Shown here in pieces: positions 10,090 through 21,376 of a DNA stretch of 64,000 nt. Each line of letters starts with the position of its first letter. Positions within the stretch are counted from its first letter, which is position 1. Position numbers and translations under genes: made by a program. Under the pieces are notes generated by a model that saw only the letters and a program-made list of their open reading frames with translations, made no database searches and was not told the origin of the DNA. Source of the DNA: Fagopyrum homotropicum (taxonomy: Eukaryota; Streptophyta; Magnoliopsida; Caryophyllales; Polygonaceae); assembly GCA_033239125.1 (NCBI GenBank), contig BSWB01000002.1, forward strand, positions 87,416,560-87,480,559, read 5' to 3'.

Positions 10090-11435
10090 GTTCAAATCTA
10101 GAATACAAAGATGTATGAAATATGAATGCAAAGACAAGGAAAAAACACAATATTTTTGGTTTCGTGCTTCTATTCATAGATCGCTCTCTACACTTGTTTC
10201 ATAGCTTTCCGAAAACCGTTAAGTAAGCAAAAAGACTCATGTCTTGAAAAGAATAATCGCATCTTGCAAAAGTTTTCAAAACAAGCATTATAACTTGAAG
10301 CAAAATCAAAATCAATCATGAGAAAAATCCAATTTGGACCATAAAGCCAAACAACAATCTCAAAGATCTTAATGTCTTTCAAATAAAGGTCAAGAAACGT
10401 GTTAGGGTGGGATATGCATAGGATATGTGGTGCAAAATCCAAGAAAGAGGACAATAACATCACAACTTATTTAAGCATACTTCAACAACCACCAATGAGA
10501 GATTTGCTTTTATTTTTCAGCAAAATTTTTTTACTTTACTTTTGAGATCAACGACGGAGGTGCACAATAACCAAAGCCTAGGAAATTAGCATTAACTCAA
10601 TTTTTTGAGTTGCCTCAAACCATAATGCATATACAATGACTCGCTAGGAATATCGCTGAATCTGACTTTGGCAAGACACAAACACCCGGCTATGTGAATG
10701 GTGCCGAGTTATTACTCATCATCATGATTGACTTTCCCAAACCTATTTTCTAACACACTTCGCCACTTTCAACTTCAAACTTCACAAGTTTTACGCAATT
10801 GCATCCTAATTCTCGGATAGGTAATAAGGGGCAAAATATATATACATGAGGAGCTAGGAGGTGAATTAAGAAGAAGAAAGGAATGAAAATCGAAGTGCCT
10901 TAATCATATCAATAAGAAGCGTAACAACTTATAAAGCAGTTTCAACCTTCAATTTCTCAACATGATTTAGATCAAATTCCAAATTATCAAACTTGCAAGA
11001 ATATTCAGCAAAACATTCAAATCCCTCACAGTTCATAATTCAGTTTGAACACAAAAATCATCAAAAAAATCCAATTCACAAGTAATTTTCTTCATTGAGG
11101 TCATTCGCATTCCTAGAAGCACAAAATTTTTTAAGTTTTCCAAATTTTTTTTCCTGATTTTTCAAAGCTGTAAAATGAAAAGCAATAACGAAGCATGTGA
11201 CAATGAATATGAAAATGCATAGTACGATGGACAAACAAACCAAAATTCAAGGAGTTATTACATACCAAGTATCTCAATCACCCCATACTAGAATTACACA
11301 TTGTCCCCAATGTGCAATTAAAAGAAAAGAAAAGTACAAAAACTCAGAATGTCTGAATAAGCAGATAAAGGCGGAGTGTCATCAACAGAGTGGCGGTGGG
11401 AATGGATACCATGAGGGGTCATATGGGCAGCCGAA
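10090..11435 (-). other. ATH-beta 3' untranslated region with conserved island
   Basis: No credible ORF. About 10530-10730 is a stretch conserved with ATH-alpha (36120-36310) and another ATH-beta copy (48450-48640). It holds a small stem AACTC...GAGTT and the invariant string around ACCCGGCTATGTGAATGGTG (10684-10709), which forms a 7-bp stem with one G-U pair on the minus strand. Confidence 0.7.
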
Positions 11436-12940
11436 CTAAGCGTGGTAGAGGTCCCGCGTCATCCTCTGACCATCCTCTACGGTGCCGAGATGGCTGTCCA
11501 TGTTGTCCATCCATGACTGAAGCCCTGAAAGCCATGAAGGTGTCTCATCGAACCAAGTGGGGTGCTCGGATGTGCTAGCGCGGTGTTGGGAAGGGCTGGC
11601 TCGTGGTCGGCGAGCGGTGAATCTCCGAGGAGGCTCATGATGCTCTCCCATGGATGGAAACTCAAGTGGCGGCTCCGGAAAGCTGTCAAAGTCTCCCTCA
11701 ACACTATACTCATTAGGACCGGTATCCGTCCCAGTGTCCATGTCCTCTAGACCTTGTCCTCCAACCGCCTCAGATGCGGCATCATCCTCCTCAACCTCAG
11801 GACCTCCGATCTCAACATGGATTGGCTAGAATGTCAACTTCTAGTTTGTGAGAGTTCCGAATGGAGTATTCCGACCTCCACGGGATCCCTCTCCCACCTT
11901 TGCCCTCCCGAGGCGTAGCAACATGCGGTGGACCTCTGTGACGGGAAATTAGAATACCCCTAGCAATGAATCGCTCAAGACCAAGAGGTCTGGCCTCAAC
12001 GGCTACCTCACATGAAGAATAATCCACCTCTGAATGTCGAGCAATGTGAGCCACTATCCCACCTACAAAAATGTCACCCCTAGCTTTGTTCTTAATCTTC
12101 CTCAAGCTATCAGCAAGCAATGTGGCATAATCAAGAGTGGTGCCGGTGGCCATGCAGAACAAGAAGAAGAGTTCATCGGCCTTAAGCCGCTGGGGGGTCT
12201 CGGTCCTAGGAAATAAGAATTCGAACATAATCCGATGTGCAAGCTCAAAGGACAAGTTATAGATCAAACTTTCCATCGAATCGGCTGGATGTCATGTATC
12301 AGCTGAACTCACAATCATAGCTATGCTCTCCTAAAAGGCACTAGGCCTCGTACTCCTAGGAAAGGTCCCATGAGTGGTCTCTCCAAACCCAAAAAATCCT
12401 AGCAAACCTCCCAATCGACAAGTTAAAGTTCCGGTTCATCATCCAAAACTTAACGGTCCTCTCCCTCGCATTGTGGTCAAATGAGCTAAGAAACTCCATA
12501 GTTAACTCCTCATAAGCGTGCTTCCTGATGTTAATGAAAATCCTTAGGCCAGCCCTATCAATCATCATGTTTAAATCATCCAGAATATTCATGCATTCTA
12601 GTTTTTCAAGCACTAGGTACCTCCGTGCAACAATGGTGTGGGGTTGGATGGTGTTATAGGCTTCCTTATGCTCATCCAAGATGCGTGGGAGTTTAGGAGG
12701 GGGTGGTGGTTGTTGTGGGGGTGGTTGTGGAGGTTGGGAGGAAAAACCCTTGCCTTTCCTAAACAAATTACGGCAACTACGACATAAACCATCCATCACT
12801 GGCAAAACCACGGGTAGATAATGCAAAACCACGGCCGTGGAAATCAAGATTGACCCGTGGAAATCGTTTATTTCCCTCAAATCACAAGTTTCAGCAAATT
12901 CCTTCAAATACAACAGTCCTAGGCTAGTTCTAAGTTCCAA
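11436..12940 (-). pseudogene. ATHILA ORF-1 type third ORF (env-like position), decayed
   Basis: Lies downstream of where integrase would end, the place of the env-like ORF of Athila elements; its function is unknown. The first frame (12940-12356) has a proline-rich stretch and then ARRYLVLEKLECMNIL, AGLRIF, YEELTMEFLSSF and a NFNLSIGRFARIF-like end, which I recognise as the ATHILA ORF-1 family. After a TAG the homology resumes in another frame (12276-11812, including MFEFLFPRTETPQRLKADEL), then again at 11741-11436 with a Ser/Pro/Trp-rich tail. At least two frame changes. No signal peptide or transmembrane helix seen, so an envelope role is not supported. Confidence 0.78.
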
Positions 12941-13216
12941 TCCAACAGTTCTCTAGAAAAATCTTTAGCAAATATGAAGAAATCAACCCAAGATCAAGGA
13001 CGAAGTGAAAACCTAGGGTTTGGATTGAAAAATCCAAATGTCTGTCGATTCTCTGCAGTTTCGTGTTGTTTGAGTGCTGAATCTTCAATAGGATCGGAAT
13101 TGCTTTCGTTTTGGAAAAAGAATCGCTCGAAACGATTGACGTATGCGGAATTGGGCACCGGGTAAGCGAAATCGACGTTCTTACGGTGTAGGGAGTGATT
13201 TTGGGGGAAGTTTTGT
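12941..13216 (-). other. Region upstream of ATHILA ORF-1, no gene seen
   Basis: Probably untranslated Athila sequence upstream of the third ORF. A 192-codon minus frame crossing it runs on into the neighbouring CRM-A LTR and shows no family features. Confidence 0.5.
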
Positions 13217-14107
13217 TGATACGGGGATTAACCGCGAAGAACGGATCTAGACGAACAACCTGTTCTGAAGAATGAAGAACACACAAAATTAACAAACATG
13301 GACAACAATGAAAACGAGGAAACAGAAAGAGACAAGAAGAACCGAAAGGAACAATGATAGAACCCTTGGATTCGAGATCCAAGAACCAAACCAGTGACGA
13401 TTCGACCCCGCTTCTTACAACTCCACACAATCGATCTGAGAATCGAGAGCACGAAGAGGGTGCCTTGTTCGACTTGCAACACCAATCCCGAAGGAGATTG
13501 ACATACACAAGAACGAGAAAGCCAGATCACACACACAAACTCACGAGACAAGAATGATTGAATGAATTCTCTTGGATTCAATTCTGAAATGCTCTCAGGA
13601 AAACTTTTATAAAACTTGTCTAACTACAAAAGAAGAGAGAAAAGGCTTTATATACATCCTAGGCCTTTTCTTCTAAAGTAGAAAAAAGAAACTAATTACA
13701 ATAGTTACATTTAAAGAGAGTTAAATAAAGCTCAGCAAACATAGAACACAATTCGGCCTAAGTAAACTCTCCAATTCAGCATCTCACGTCCACATACTTA
13801 AATGAATGTTCCAGCCATGCACATGCACACATGTGAAACCCCTTGTATCTGATGTCAATGCCTCCGTCTGTCCTTTGAAATGCGTCCCAAGGCTTGCCCG
13901 GCAACTAGAAATACAATTTAAGCTCCATTAATCATCTTGGTTGGGATGTGTTCGTGGCTGATCCACAAGATGGTCCTTAGATGAAGGTGGACTTGGTTGA
14001 GCTTCATGGACTATGTTTAGGAAAAGAGCATTCATCTCAGCTTGACGTTTAGCATGCGCTCTTGTGAGAGTCCCTTGAGGTGGTGAAGATGGAGTTAGCT
14101 CAGATGA
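13217..14107 (-). mobile_element. CRM-A LTR (minus), nearly complete
   Basis: Minus-strand 3' end is CCCCGTATCA at 13217. The other end stops about ten bases short of the expected TGATGAAGG start and is fused to a plus-strand CRM-A gag at GAGGGCAC (14106-14113). The first about 180 bases encode the pol tail (LTRAHAKRQAEMNALFLNIV). A TATA box TATATAAAG (minus) sits between 9-base arms AGAAAAGGC (13638-13646) and GCCTTTTCT (13663-13671). Confidence 0.88.
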
Positions 14108-14113
14108 GGGCAC

Positions 14114-17100
14114 ATGATGAAGGATTGTCCTATCAAAAGAACCTTGCTAGTTAACCATTTAGGGCAATATGAGTCCGAATCTGAGCATGAGCATGATAAT
14201 GATGATTTTGAGCTTAATATGCATGATCATGATGATTTGGATGATGATGGGATTGAATATGAGCAAGGAGATTGTTTATTAGCTAAGAGAGTGTTATTTG
14301 ATCATCCTAGCTCATTCCTAGCTAACACTTCCATGATTTGTGATAAAAGTCTTGAGCATGATAATTCTTTGATAGCTAGGAGAACTTTAAGTGTACAACC
14401 TGCTCCTTGTGAAGATAACCAAAGAGAAAACTTGTTTCACACTAGATGCTCGGTTAAAGGAAAGGTTTGTAATGTTATTATTGATGGAGGAAGTTGTTGC
14501 AATATTGCTAGCACCGAAATGATATCTAAGTTGCAAATTCCTACATTTTATCACCCTAGGCCATATAAGCTGCATTGGATGAATGAATGTGGTGAGTTAA
14601 AGGTTAATAGGCAAGCTAAGATCACTTTTACTTTAGGCCATTATGAAGATACGGTTTTATGTGATGTTGTGTCTATGCAAGCTTGTCATGTGTTGTTAGG
14701 CCGCCCTTGGCAATATGATAGGAGAGTTATGCATGATGGTTTTACAAATAGATATTCTTTTGTATTGAATGGTAAAACTGTGAGTCTTAAGCCTATGACT
14801 CCCATGCAGATTGTGGAAGCATTTGAGAAGAAGAAGGCAAGTGAGCAAGAGCAAGGACAAGCTAAGAAGGGGAGCAAGCTGTCAAGCCAAGACCCCTCCC
14901 TAGCCACGCCTTCTAACCACCAGCCTAGTGCACCCTTGTGTCCACGGCCACAAAACAGCCCACAACAGCCTTGTTAGCTTCCAAACTTGAGCTACAAAAT
15001 GACTACCTACCCTTAGACACCATCTTGATGATGTTGTGTAAGGAGCTCACCTTGATGAGTGATGAAGCCAAGGCTAGCTTACCACCTACTATCTCAGCCA
15101 TCCTTGAGGAGTTTAAGGATGTGTTTCCGGAAGAAATACCACATGGCCTTCCACCTTTGAGAGGTATTGAGCACCAGATTGACCTTATTCCCGGCGCCAC
15201 ACTCCCAAATAGACCAGCCTACCGAATGAACCCAAAGGAGAGTCAAGAGATCCAAGCGCAGGTTCAAGACCTCCTAGACAAGGGTTACGTGAGGGAGAGT
15301 TTAAGTCCGTGCGCCGTGCCCGTGCTCTTGGTGCCTAAGAAGGACAACACATGGAGGATGTGTGTTGATTGTCGAGCTATCAACAACATCACCATCAAGT
15401 ACCGCCACCCTATTCCCCGCCTAGATGACATGCTTGATGAGCTACATGGCGCCACCACCTTTAGCAAGATAGACCTACGGAGTGGCTACCATCAAATTCG
15501 AATGAAGGAGGGGGACGAGTGGAAAATAGCCTTCAAAACTAAGTTTGGTTTGTATGAGTGGCTTGTTATGCCATTTGGGTTAACTAATGCTCCTTCTACC
15601 TTTATGCGCTTAATGAATTATGCTTTGAGACATTTTATAGGGAAGTTTGTTATAGTATACTTTGATGATATTTTAATCTATAGCAGGTCCCTAGAGGAGA
15701 ATGAAGAACATTTAAGGGAAGTAGTTCTTACCCTTAGGGCTGAACACTTGTATGCTAATCTTAAGAAATGTAGCTTTTGCACTAATGAGGTTATATTTCT
15801 TGGTTTTGTAGTGACTACACAAGGCCTACAAGTGGATGAGGAGAAGATTAGAGCAATCAAATTGGCCCACGCCAACATCCATAAGCCAAGTAAGGAGTTT
15901 CCATGGGCTTGCAAGCTTCTATATGCACTTTGTGAGAGAATTTAGTACCATTGCTGCGCCCTTGACGGAAATTTGCAAGAAGCATGCGCCATTTGTGTGG
16001 GAGGAGGCGCAAGAACGTGTCTTTAGCAAGCTGAAATTGGTCTTAACCGAGGCGCCTTTGCTAGCTCTTCCCGACTTCACTAGGCCCTTTGAAGTGGAGT
16101 GTGACGCTTCGAGCATTGGCATAGGCGGTGTGCTCATGCAAGAAGGTAAACCTATTGCCTTCTTTAGTTAAAAGCTCAAAGGAGCATGTCTTAATTACTC
16201 TACCTATGATAAAGAGTTATATGCTTTGTTTAGAGTGCTTAAGACATGGCAACACTACTTGTGGCCTAGAGAGTTTATTTTGCATTCCGATCATGAGTCT
16301 TTGAAGCTTTTTCGGAGTCAAGATAAACTAGATAGGAGGCATGGTAGGTGGATGGAATTTATTGAGACTTTTCCCTATGTTATCAAGTATAAAAAGGGAA
16401 AAGACAATGTAGTGGCGGATGCCCTCTCTAGGAGGTACACATTGTTGACTACATTGGATGCTAAGGTATTAGGCTTTGTTTACATTAAGGAGCTCTATGA
16501 ATCTGATATTGATTTTGGTGATACATATAAGTTATGTGTGCAAAAAGGTTCCTTAGATAAATACTATTTGTTTGAGGGATTTTTGTTTCGAATTGATAAG
16601 GTGTGCATACCTAAGTGTTCCCTTCGATTGTTGCTAGTAGAGGAAGCCCATAAAGGAGGTTTAATGGGTTATTTTGGGAGGTATAAAACTTATGCTATGC
16701 TGCACTCACACTTTTATTGACCACACATGCTTAGGGATATTGAAAATATGCTTAAAAGATGCTTAGAATGCCTTAGAGCTAAATCTAAAGTGAAACCTCA
16801 TGGATTGTACACACCTTTGCCCATCCCAACAGCCCCTTGGGAAGACATTAGTATGGACTTTATTGTGGGATTTCCTAGGACTAAAAGAGGTAGGGACTCG
16901 ATTTTTGTGGTTGTAGATCGTTTTTCAAAAATGGCTCACTTTATTGCTTGTCACAAAAATGATGATGCGGCCAATGTAGCTAATCTATTCTTTCGGGAAG
17001 TAGTTAGGTTACATGGAATTCCGAGGATAATAGTAAGTGATAGGGATGTTAAGTTCTTAAGTTATTTTTGGAAGACTCTTTGGGGAAAGCTAGGTACGAA

Positions 17101-17935
17101 ATTGTTATTTTCTACATCAAGCCACCCCCAAACTGATGGGCAAACGGAAGTAACTAAGAGGACTTTAACCACACTTTTAAGGGCTGTTATCAAAAAGAAT
17201 CTAAAGGAATGGGAGGATGTCTTGCCACATGTTGAATTTGCCTATAATAGAGTTGTGCATTCGTCTACTTCCATCTCTCCATTTGAGTGTGTTTATGGTT
17301 TTAATCCACTAACCCCTTTTGATCTTATACCGTTGCCTAAGAAGGAGCGAGTGGATTTAAGTGCTAAAACGCAGGTTGAACACATCCAGGAGCTACATAG
17401 GAGGACAAGGATTAAGCTTGAGGAGAAAGGCAAATACAACGCAGCCAAGGCAAACCAAGGAAGGAAGAAGGTTATATGTGAGGTTGGTGACCTTGTATGG
17501 CTACACTTGAGGAAGGAGAGGTTTCAACAACTTCGGAAGTCCAAGATCTCTCCAACAGGAAACGGGTCTTTCAAGGTGCTACACAAGGCTGGTGACAATG
17601 CCTATGTGCTAGACTTGCCGGACGACTATGCTTGTGATCCCACGTTCAATGTGAGGGATCTAAGCCCTTTTCCACCCCTTAGTGATGATCAAGGAAATTC
17701 GAGGTCGAATTCTTTTAAAGAATGGGAGAATGATGAAGGGTCATCCGAGCTAGCTCCATCTTCAACACCACAAGGAGCCCTAACACGAGCTCAAGCCAAA
17801 CGCCAAGCGGAGAGGGATGCTATCTTCCTAGACATGGTTCAAGAAGCTCACCCAAGCTCACCTCCAATGAGTCCAAGGCCCGTCATGATGCTTAGCCACA
17901 TTGGACCAGCCAAGAAGAAGTTGAATGGAGCATAG
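14114..17935 (+). pseudogene. CRM-A gag-pol remnant, copy A1
   Basis: Starts at the end of the Gag zinc knuckle, then an acidic Asp/Glu/His-rich linker. Protease carries IIDGGS with Asp at 14483. A frameshift near 14935 leads to RT (YFDD at 15658-15669). A 2-base deletion near 15861 shifts the frame again. Then TAA at 16169-16171 just after the RNase H DAS region (Glu codon in relatives) and TGA at 16718-16720 (Trp codon in relatives). Integrase resumes at 16727 with the DD35E core and ends TAG at 17935. The last about 68 codons (from 17731) are LTR-encoded and carry the ALTRAQAKRQAE tail. Four lesions make it inactive. Confidence 0.92.
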
Positions 17936-17967
17936 GATGAAGGCTCACGTGTGCATGTGCACGTGAT
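17731..17967 (+). mobile_element. CRM-A 3' LTR, first 237 bases (copy A1)
   Basis: Starts TGATGAAGGGTCATCC after a purine tract, as in the full LTR at 50630. Breaks off after a GTGCATGTGCA-type sequence, where inverted pol sequence begins. Confidence 0.85.
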
Positions 17968-18266
17968 GTGTTCAACCTGCGTTTTATTTGCCTTTCTCCT
18001 CAAGCTTAATCCTTGTCCTCCTATGTAGCTCCTGGATGTGTTCAACTTGCATTTTAGCACTTAAATCCACTCGCTCCTTCTTCTTGGCTGGTCCAATGTG
18101 GCTAAGCATCATGACGGGCCTTGGACTCATTGGAGGTGAGCTTGGGTGAGCTTCTTGAACCATGGTTAGGAAGATAACATCCATCTCCACTTGGCGTTTG
18201 GCTTGAGCTCTTGTTAGGGCTCCTTGTGGTGTTGAAGATGGAACCGGCTCGGATGACCCTTCATCA
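17968..18266 (-). mobile_element. Inverted CRM-A pol and LTR-start pieces (fold-back)
   Basis: On the minus strand this reads an LTR start (18266 down to about 18078, pol-tail frame open), then jumps at the shared bases AAGAAG into integrase tail equivalent to about 17340-17435, then a second short piece of the same region (17968-17989). It forms an imperfect inverted repeat with 17731-17932, with about 145 bases between the arms. The LTR start is exact at 18266 (plus strand ...CTTCATCA). Confidence 0.82.
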
Positions 18267-19545
18267 GATTTTGGAGACATATTTAAGCAATGTGCATCTA
18301 GAGGAGCCTTTGATAAGTATTACTTGTTTGAGGGTTTTCTATTTAGAGTTGATAAAGTGTGCATTCCTAAGTGTTCCCATAGGCTATTACTTGTTGAGGA
18401 AGCCCATATGGGAGGCTTAATGGGGCATTTTGGGAGAGATAAGACTTATCATATGCTGCATTCATTTTTATTGGCCTCATATGCTTAGAGATGTAGAGAA
18501 CTTGCTTAAGAGATGTCTTGTGTGTTTAAAGGCTAAGGCTATATTGAAACCTCATGGATTGTATACCCCCTTACCCACGCCTAAGTCACCTTGGGAGGAT
18601 ATTAGTATGGACTTCATTGTTGGGTTACCTAGGACTAAGAAGGGGAGAGATTCGATTTTTGTGGTAGTAGATCGATTTTCTAAAATGGCCCATTTTATTA
18701 CTTGCCATAAGACTGATGATGCTTATAATGTAGCTAACTTGTTCTTTAGGAAAATTGTTAGATTACATGGAGTACCTAGGACTATAGTGAGTGATAGGGA
18801 TGTTAAGTTTCTTAGTTTCTTTTGGAAAACTGTTTGGGGTAAATTAGGGACGAAGTTGCTGTTTTCGACTTCTAGTCATCCTCAAACGGATGGTCAAACC
18901 GAAGTAACTAATAGGACGTTAACAACCATTTTGAGGGCTGTTTGAAAAGATAATTTGAACGCTTGGGAAGATGTCTTGCCTCATGTTGAATTTGCATATA
19001 ATCGTACATTACATTCTTCTACTAATCTAACTCCTTTTGAGTGTGTCTATGGGTTGAATCCTTTGACCCCTTTTGATCTTATATCGTTGCCCATAGCGGA
19101 GCGAGTAGATTTTAATGCAGAAAAATAGGTGGAGATCATCAAGGAACTACATGAAAGGACACGCAAAAGGCTAGAGGAGAAGGGGAGGCAAGTGGCGGCC
19201 AAGGCTAATAGGAACCGCAAGCAAGTGTTGTTCGAACCGGGAGACCTCGTGTGGCTGCATTTAAGGAAGGATAGGTTCCCGGAAAGGCGCAAGTCCAAGC
19301 TATCACCTAGGGGAGACGGACAATTCAAAGTACTATGTAAGGTTGGCAACAATGCTTATGTACTAGAGCTTCCGGAGGACTATGGAGTGAGCCCTACTTT
19401 CAACGTAGGAGATCTAAGTCCCTTTGAGTCAAGTGATGCAGATGGTGATGATTCGAGGACGAATCCTTCCCAAGAAGGGGAGTATGATGAGGGACCATCA
19501 CCAACAGCCCCTACTAGTCCTAAAAATGCAAGGGCCAATCACTAG
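18267..19545 (+). pseudogene. CRM-E pol remnant (integrase)
   Basis: Begins in the linker before integrase. The zinc-binding part lies around 18385-18540, with a 2-base deletion near 18466 that shifts the frame. The catalytic core follows (first Asp in MDF near 18610, VSD near 18791, E in TDGQTE near 18900). TGA at 18943-18945 and TAG at 19126-19128 interrupt it. The C-terminal part (WLHLRKDRF, FKVLCKVGNNAYVLELPEDY) is open to 19545. The frame enters the CRM-E LTR at 19485, and a frameshift near 19520 moves the GPITRSRARAIQEE motif to another frame. Confidence 0.9.
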
Positions 19546-19636
19546 ATCAAGGGCAAGAGCAATTCAAGAGGAGGTGTCCAACTTGTTGGTGTCCTTAGCT
19601 CCTAAGGAGACCATTGAAGATCCATTGCTCACAGAG
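19485..19636 (+). mobile_element. CRM-E 3' LTR, part 1 (split by B2)
   Basis: Starts TGATGAGGGACC after the purine tract AAGAAGGGGAG. Interrupted at 19636 by CRM-B copy B2; the continuation is at 27273-28093. Without B2 the pol-tail frame continues through the insertion site to a stop near 27411. Confidence 0.88.
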
Positions 19637-20762
19637 TGATGTAGGACCATCACATGGAAGCTATCAAGGTCCCATTAATCTTTTGGTGAATGTAGGAGCA
19701 AGCGAACCAACCAAGGAGACCATGCCGACGTACTCACTTCCCATGCAGCTCGAGGAGACCATGCAGGCTGTTGCTCACGTACAATGCAGCCCAGGAGAGG
19801 AGGCTGTTGCTCAGGCCAATGCAACCCAAGAGGAGGTTGTTGCCCACGTCCAATGCAGCCCAGGAGAGGAGATGTTGATCACGTCCAAAGCAGCCCACGA
19901 GGATAGCGTGCTGCTCACGTCCAAGGCAGCCCAAGAGGGGAGGCAAGCAAACACATCCAAGGCAGTCCAAGAGGGTAGGCTGCTGCTCACATCTAAAACA
20001 GCCCAAGAAGGCAGCCAGCTGATCACGTTTAAAGAGGTCCAAGAGAGTAACAATTCAGCCCATTCGGATCATCATTTAGGCTCTTTAAACACATCCAAAT
20101 CACTCATGGATCTTTTGAACAATGCAGCCCATTCGGATAGCCCATTTGGCTCCTTAAAAACGTTAAAAACGTCCAGCTTGCACTCCAAGGATAAGTTTGA
20201 ATAATTCAGCCTATTTCCATGCTGATTAGTGGTTTTGTTAGGTTGTTAGCTACATTAGAGGAAGCGCTCTTATTACCACCTTCCCACTAATGTTTTCAGC
20301 TTTCTTTTCTTTATTTTTGTCTAGATAAAAGAGTCTATTTATATAGCCTATTTAGCTGCAGATTAGTTACGTTATTCCCAATTACTTAGAATTACATTTG
20401 TAATCATTTCACAAAATCAATCAAAGAACAAGAGAGTTTTTGGTTGGCATTGCTGTTGTTGCTTGGTTGAGCTTGTTTGTGTCAAACCGCCTTCGGATTG
20501 GTGCTTCGAGCCTTCACGAGTCCCTCTTTGTGCTAGTCCAGCCGGAGCTAGTGTAAAGTTGTATTGGAGACGGGTCTAGAGCATTCACGATTGGGGTTTT
20601 GGCTCTTCAGCCTTGGTTCCTTCGTTGACTCTCTTTGGTTCTTCTCTCACCCTCCTGCGCCATTCATCACCTACGTCCATTCCGCATTCTGAAATTGCTT
20701 CATTCAGCCTGTTTCGAGATCATTGTGCCTAGATCGACTCAATCACGGATAATCCCGTATTA
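19637..20762 (+). mobile_element. 5' LTR of B2
   Basis: 1126 bp from TGATGTAGG to CGTATTA; the terminal CA is mutated to TA. Lacks about 106 bp near its start relative to the 3' LTR (CCATTA joined to ATCTTTTGG), removing the CR-motif part of the frame. About eight 33-36-bp repeat units occupy 19755-20050 and stay open in one frame (19614-20204). Confidence 0.92.
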
Positions 20763-20764
20763 GT

Positions 20765-20776
20765 TGGTATCAGAGC
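20765..20776 (+). promoter_or_regulatory. Primer-binding site (tRNA-Met type), B2
   Basis: TGGTATCAGAGC, two bases after the 5' LTR. Complementary to the 3' end of a methionine tRNA as in many Ty3/gypsy elements. Starts minus-strand DNA synthesis. Confidence 0.9.
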
Positions 20777-21376
20777 TCAGTTGGTACAATTGATCACTTC
20801 TTCTTCTTGATAACCTTATTGCTTATCCAATTGAGATCTAACTTGTGCTTGAAGTGTGCCAATTCAAAAAGCCGGACAACATCTTGAGGAGAGTAAGCAC
20901 GAAACACAACAAAAGCAGAAAAAAAGAGCTCCATGCTGCATAGACAATTCGTAACCCCATCTGCAATCAATTACGGTTACTTCTCTCTCCTATAAATCTT
21001 TGACAAAGTCTAAGAGATCTTTCAAAAAAAAAAAAAAACTATACAAACGGCTGGCTCTTTTATTAATCTACAGCAAGCACAAGTGAACTCTTTCAATCAT
21101 CTCAAAACATCATTCTGAATACAATTTACCATACCTACACCAACCCAAGGTCAATACTCCAATTTGGGGCATCTTGATTCATCTCCGACACTAACATCGG
21201 TTTCAGCAGTTCTAGTTCCAAAGGGTTGCTAAGAAGGTTCGGAAATCGCGATCTTAAGGTGTTGGATCCTTACAACTCGAGCCACCAGCTAGGCAATACC
21301 AACAAGAGTGTGAGCGATACACAAGTGAGATCTTTGTTTTTCTAACCTAACCGGTTTCTTTGTTTGTTACTTGAGC
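20777..21376 (+). other. B2 untranslated leader
   Basis: 600 bases with no protein homology, including a 14-base A tract near 21026-21039. Collinear with the B3 leader (58061-58682), which has a longer A tract. Confidence 0.7.

Larger units (their letters stand above)
9756..13216 (-). mobile_element. ATH-beta (Athila-type) 3' fragment
   Basis: Minus-strand order: 5' untranslated stretch (13216-12941), ATHILA ORF-1 type pseudogene, long 3' untranslated region, stem-loop plus polypurine tract, and the first about 295 bases of the 3' LTR. The LTR piece and untranslated region match 47697-48915 closely. Bounded by a CRM-E scrap below and a CRM-A LTR above. Confidence 0.85.
14108..17967 (+). mobile_element. 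CRM-A copy A1, truncated at both ends
   Basis: Begins inside the Gag zinc knuckle (GHMMKDC) and runs through protease, RT, RNase H and integrase to the first 237 bases of the 3' LTR (start 17731, after purine tract AAAGAATGGGAGAA). The 5' LTR, leader and most of gag are lost. The 3' end is replaced by inverted copies of its own pol and LTR. Confidence 0.9.

Noticed and set aside
13228..13581. 117-codon minus ORF in the CRM-A LTR
   Set aside because: Lies in the R-U5 part of an LTR and is not kept open in the other CRM-A LTRs.
19734..20053. Antisense ORFs with Leu/Gly/Cys-rich repeats in CRM-B LTRs (also at 3937, 26296, 56984, 63536)
   Set aside because: Mirror of the 36-bp repeat array, which is in frame with pol on the plus strand; a repeat of a length divisible by three keeps antisense frames open too.
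20765..20776. Possible tRNA gene at the primer sites
   Set aside because: Only 10-18 bases of complementarity to tRNA 3' ends, with no cloverleaf sequence around them.
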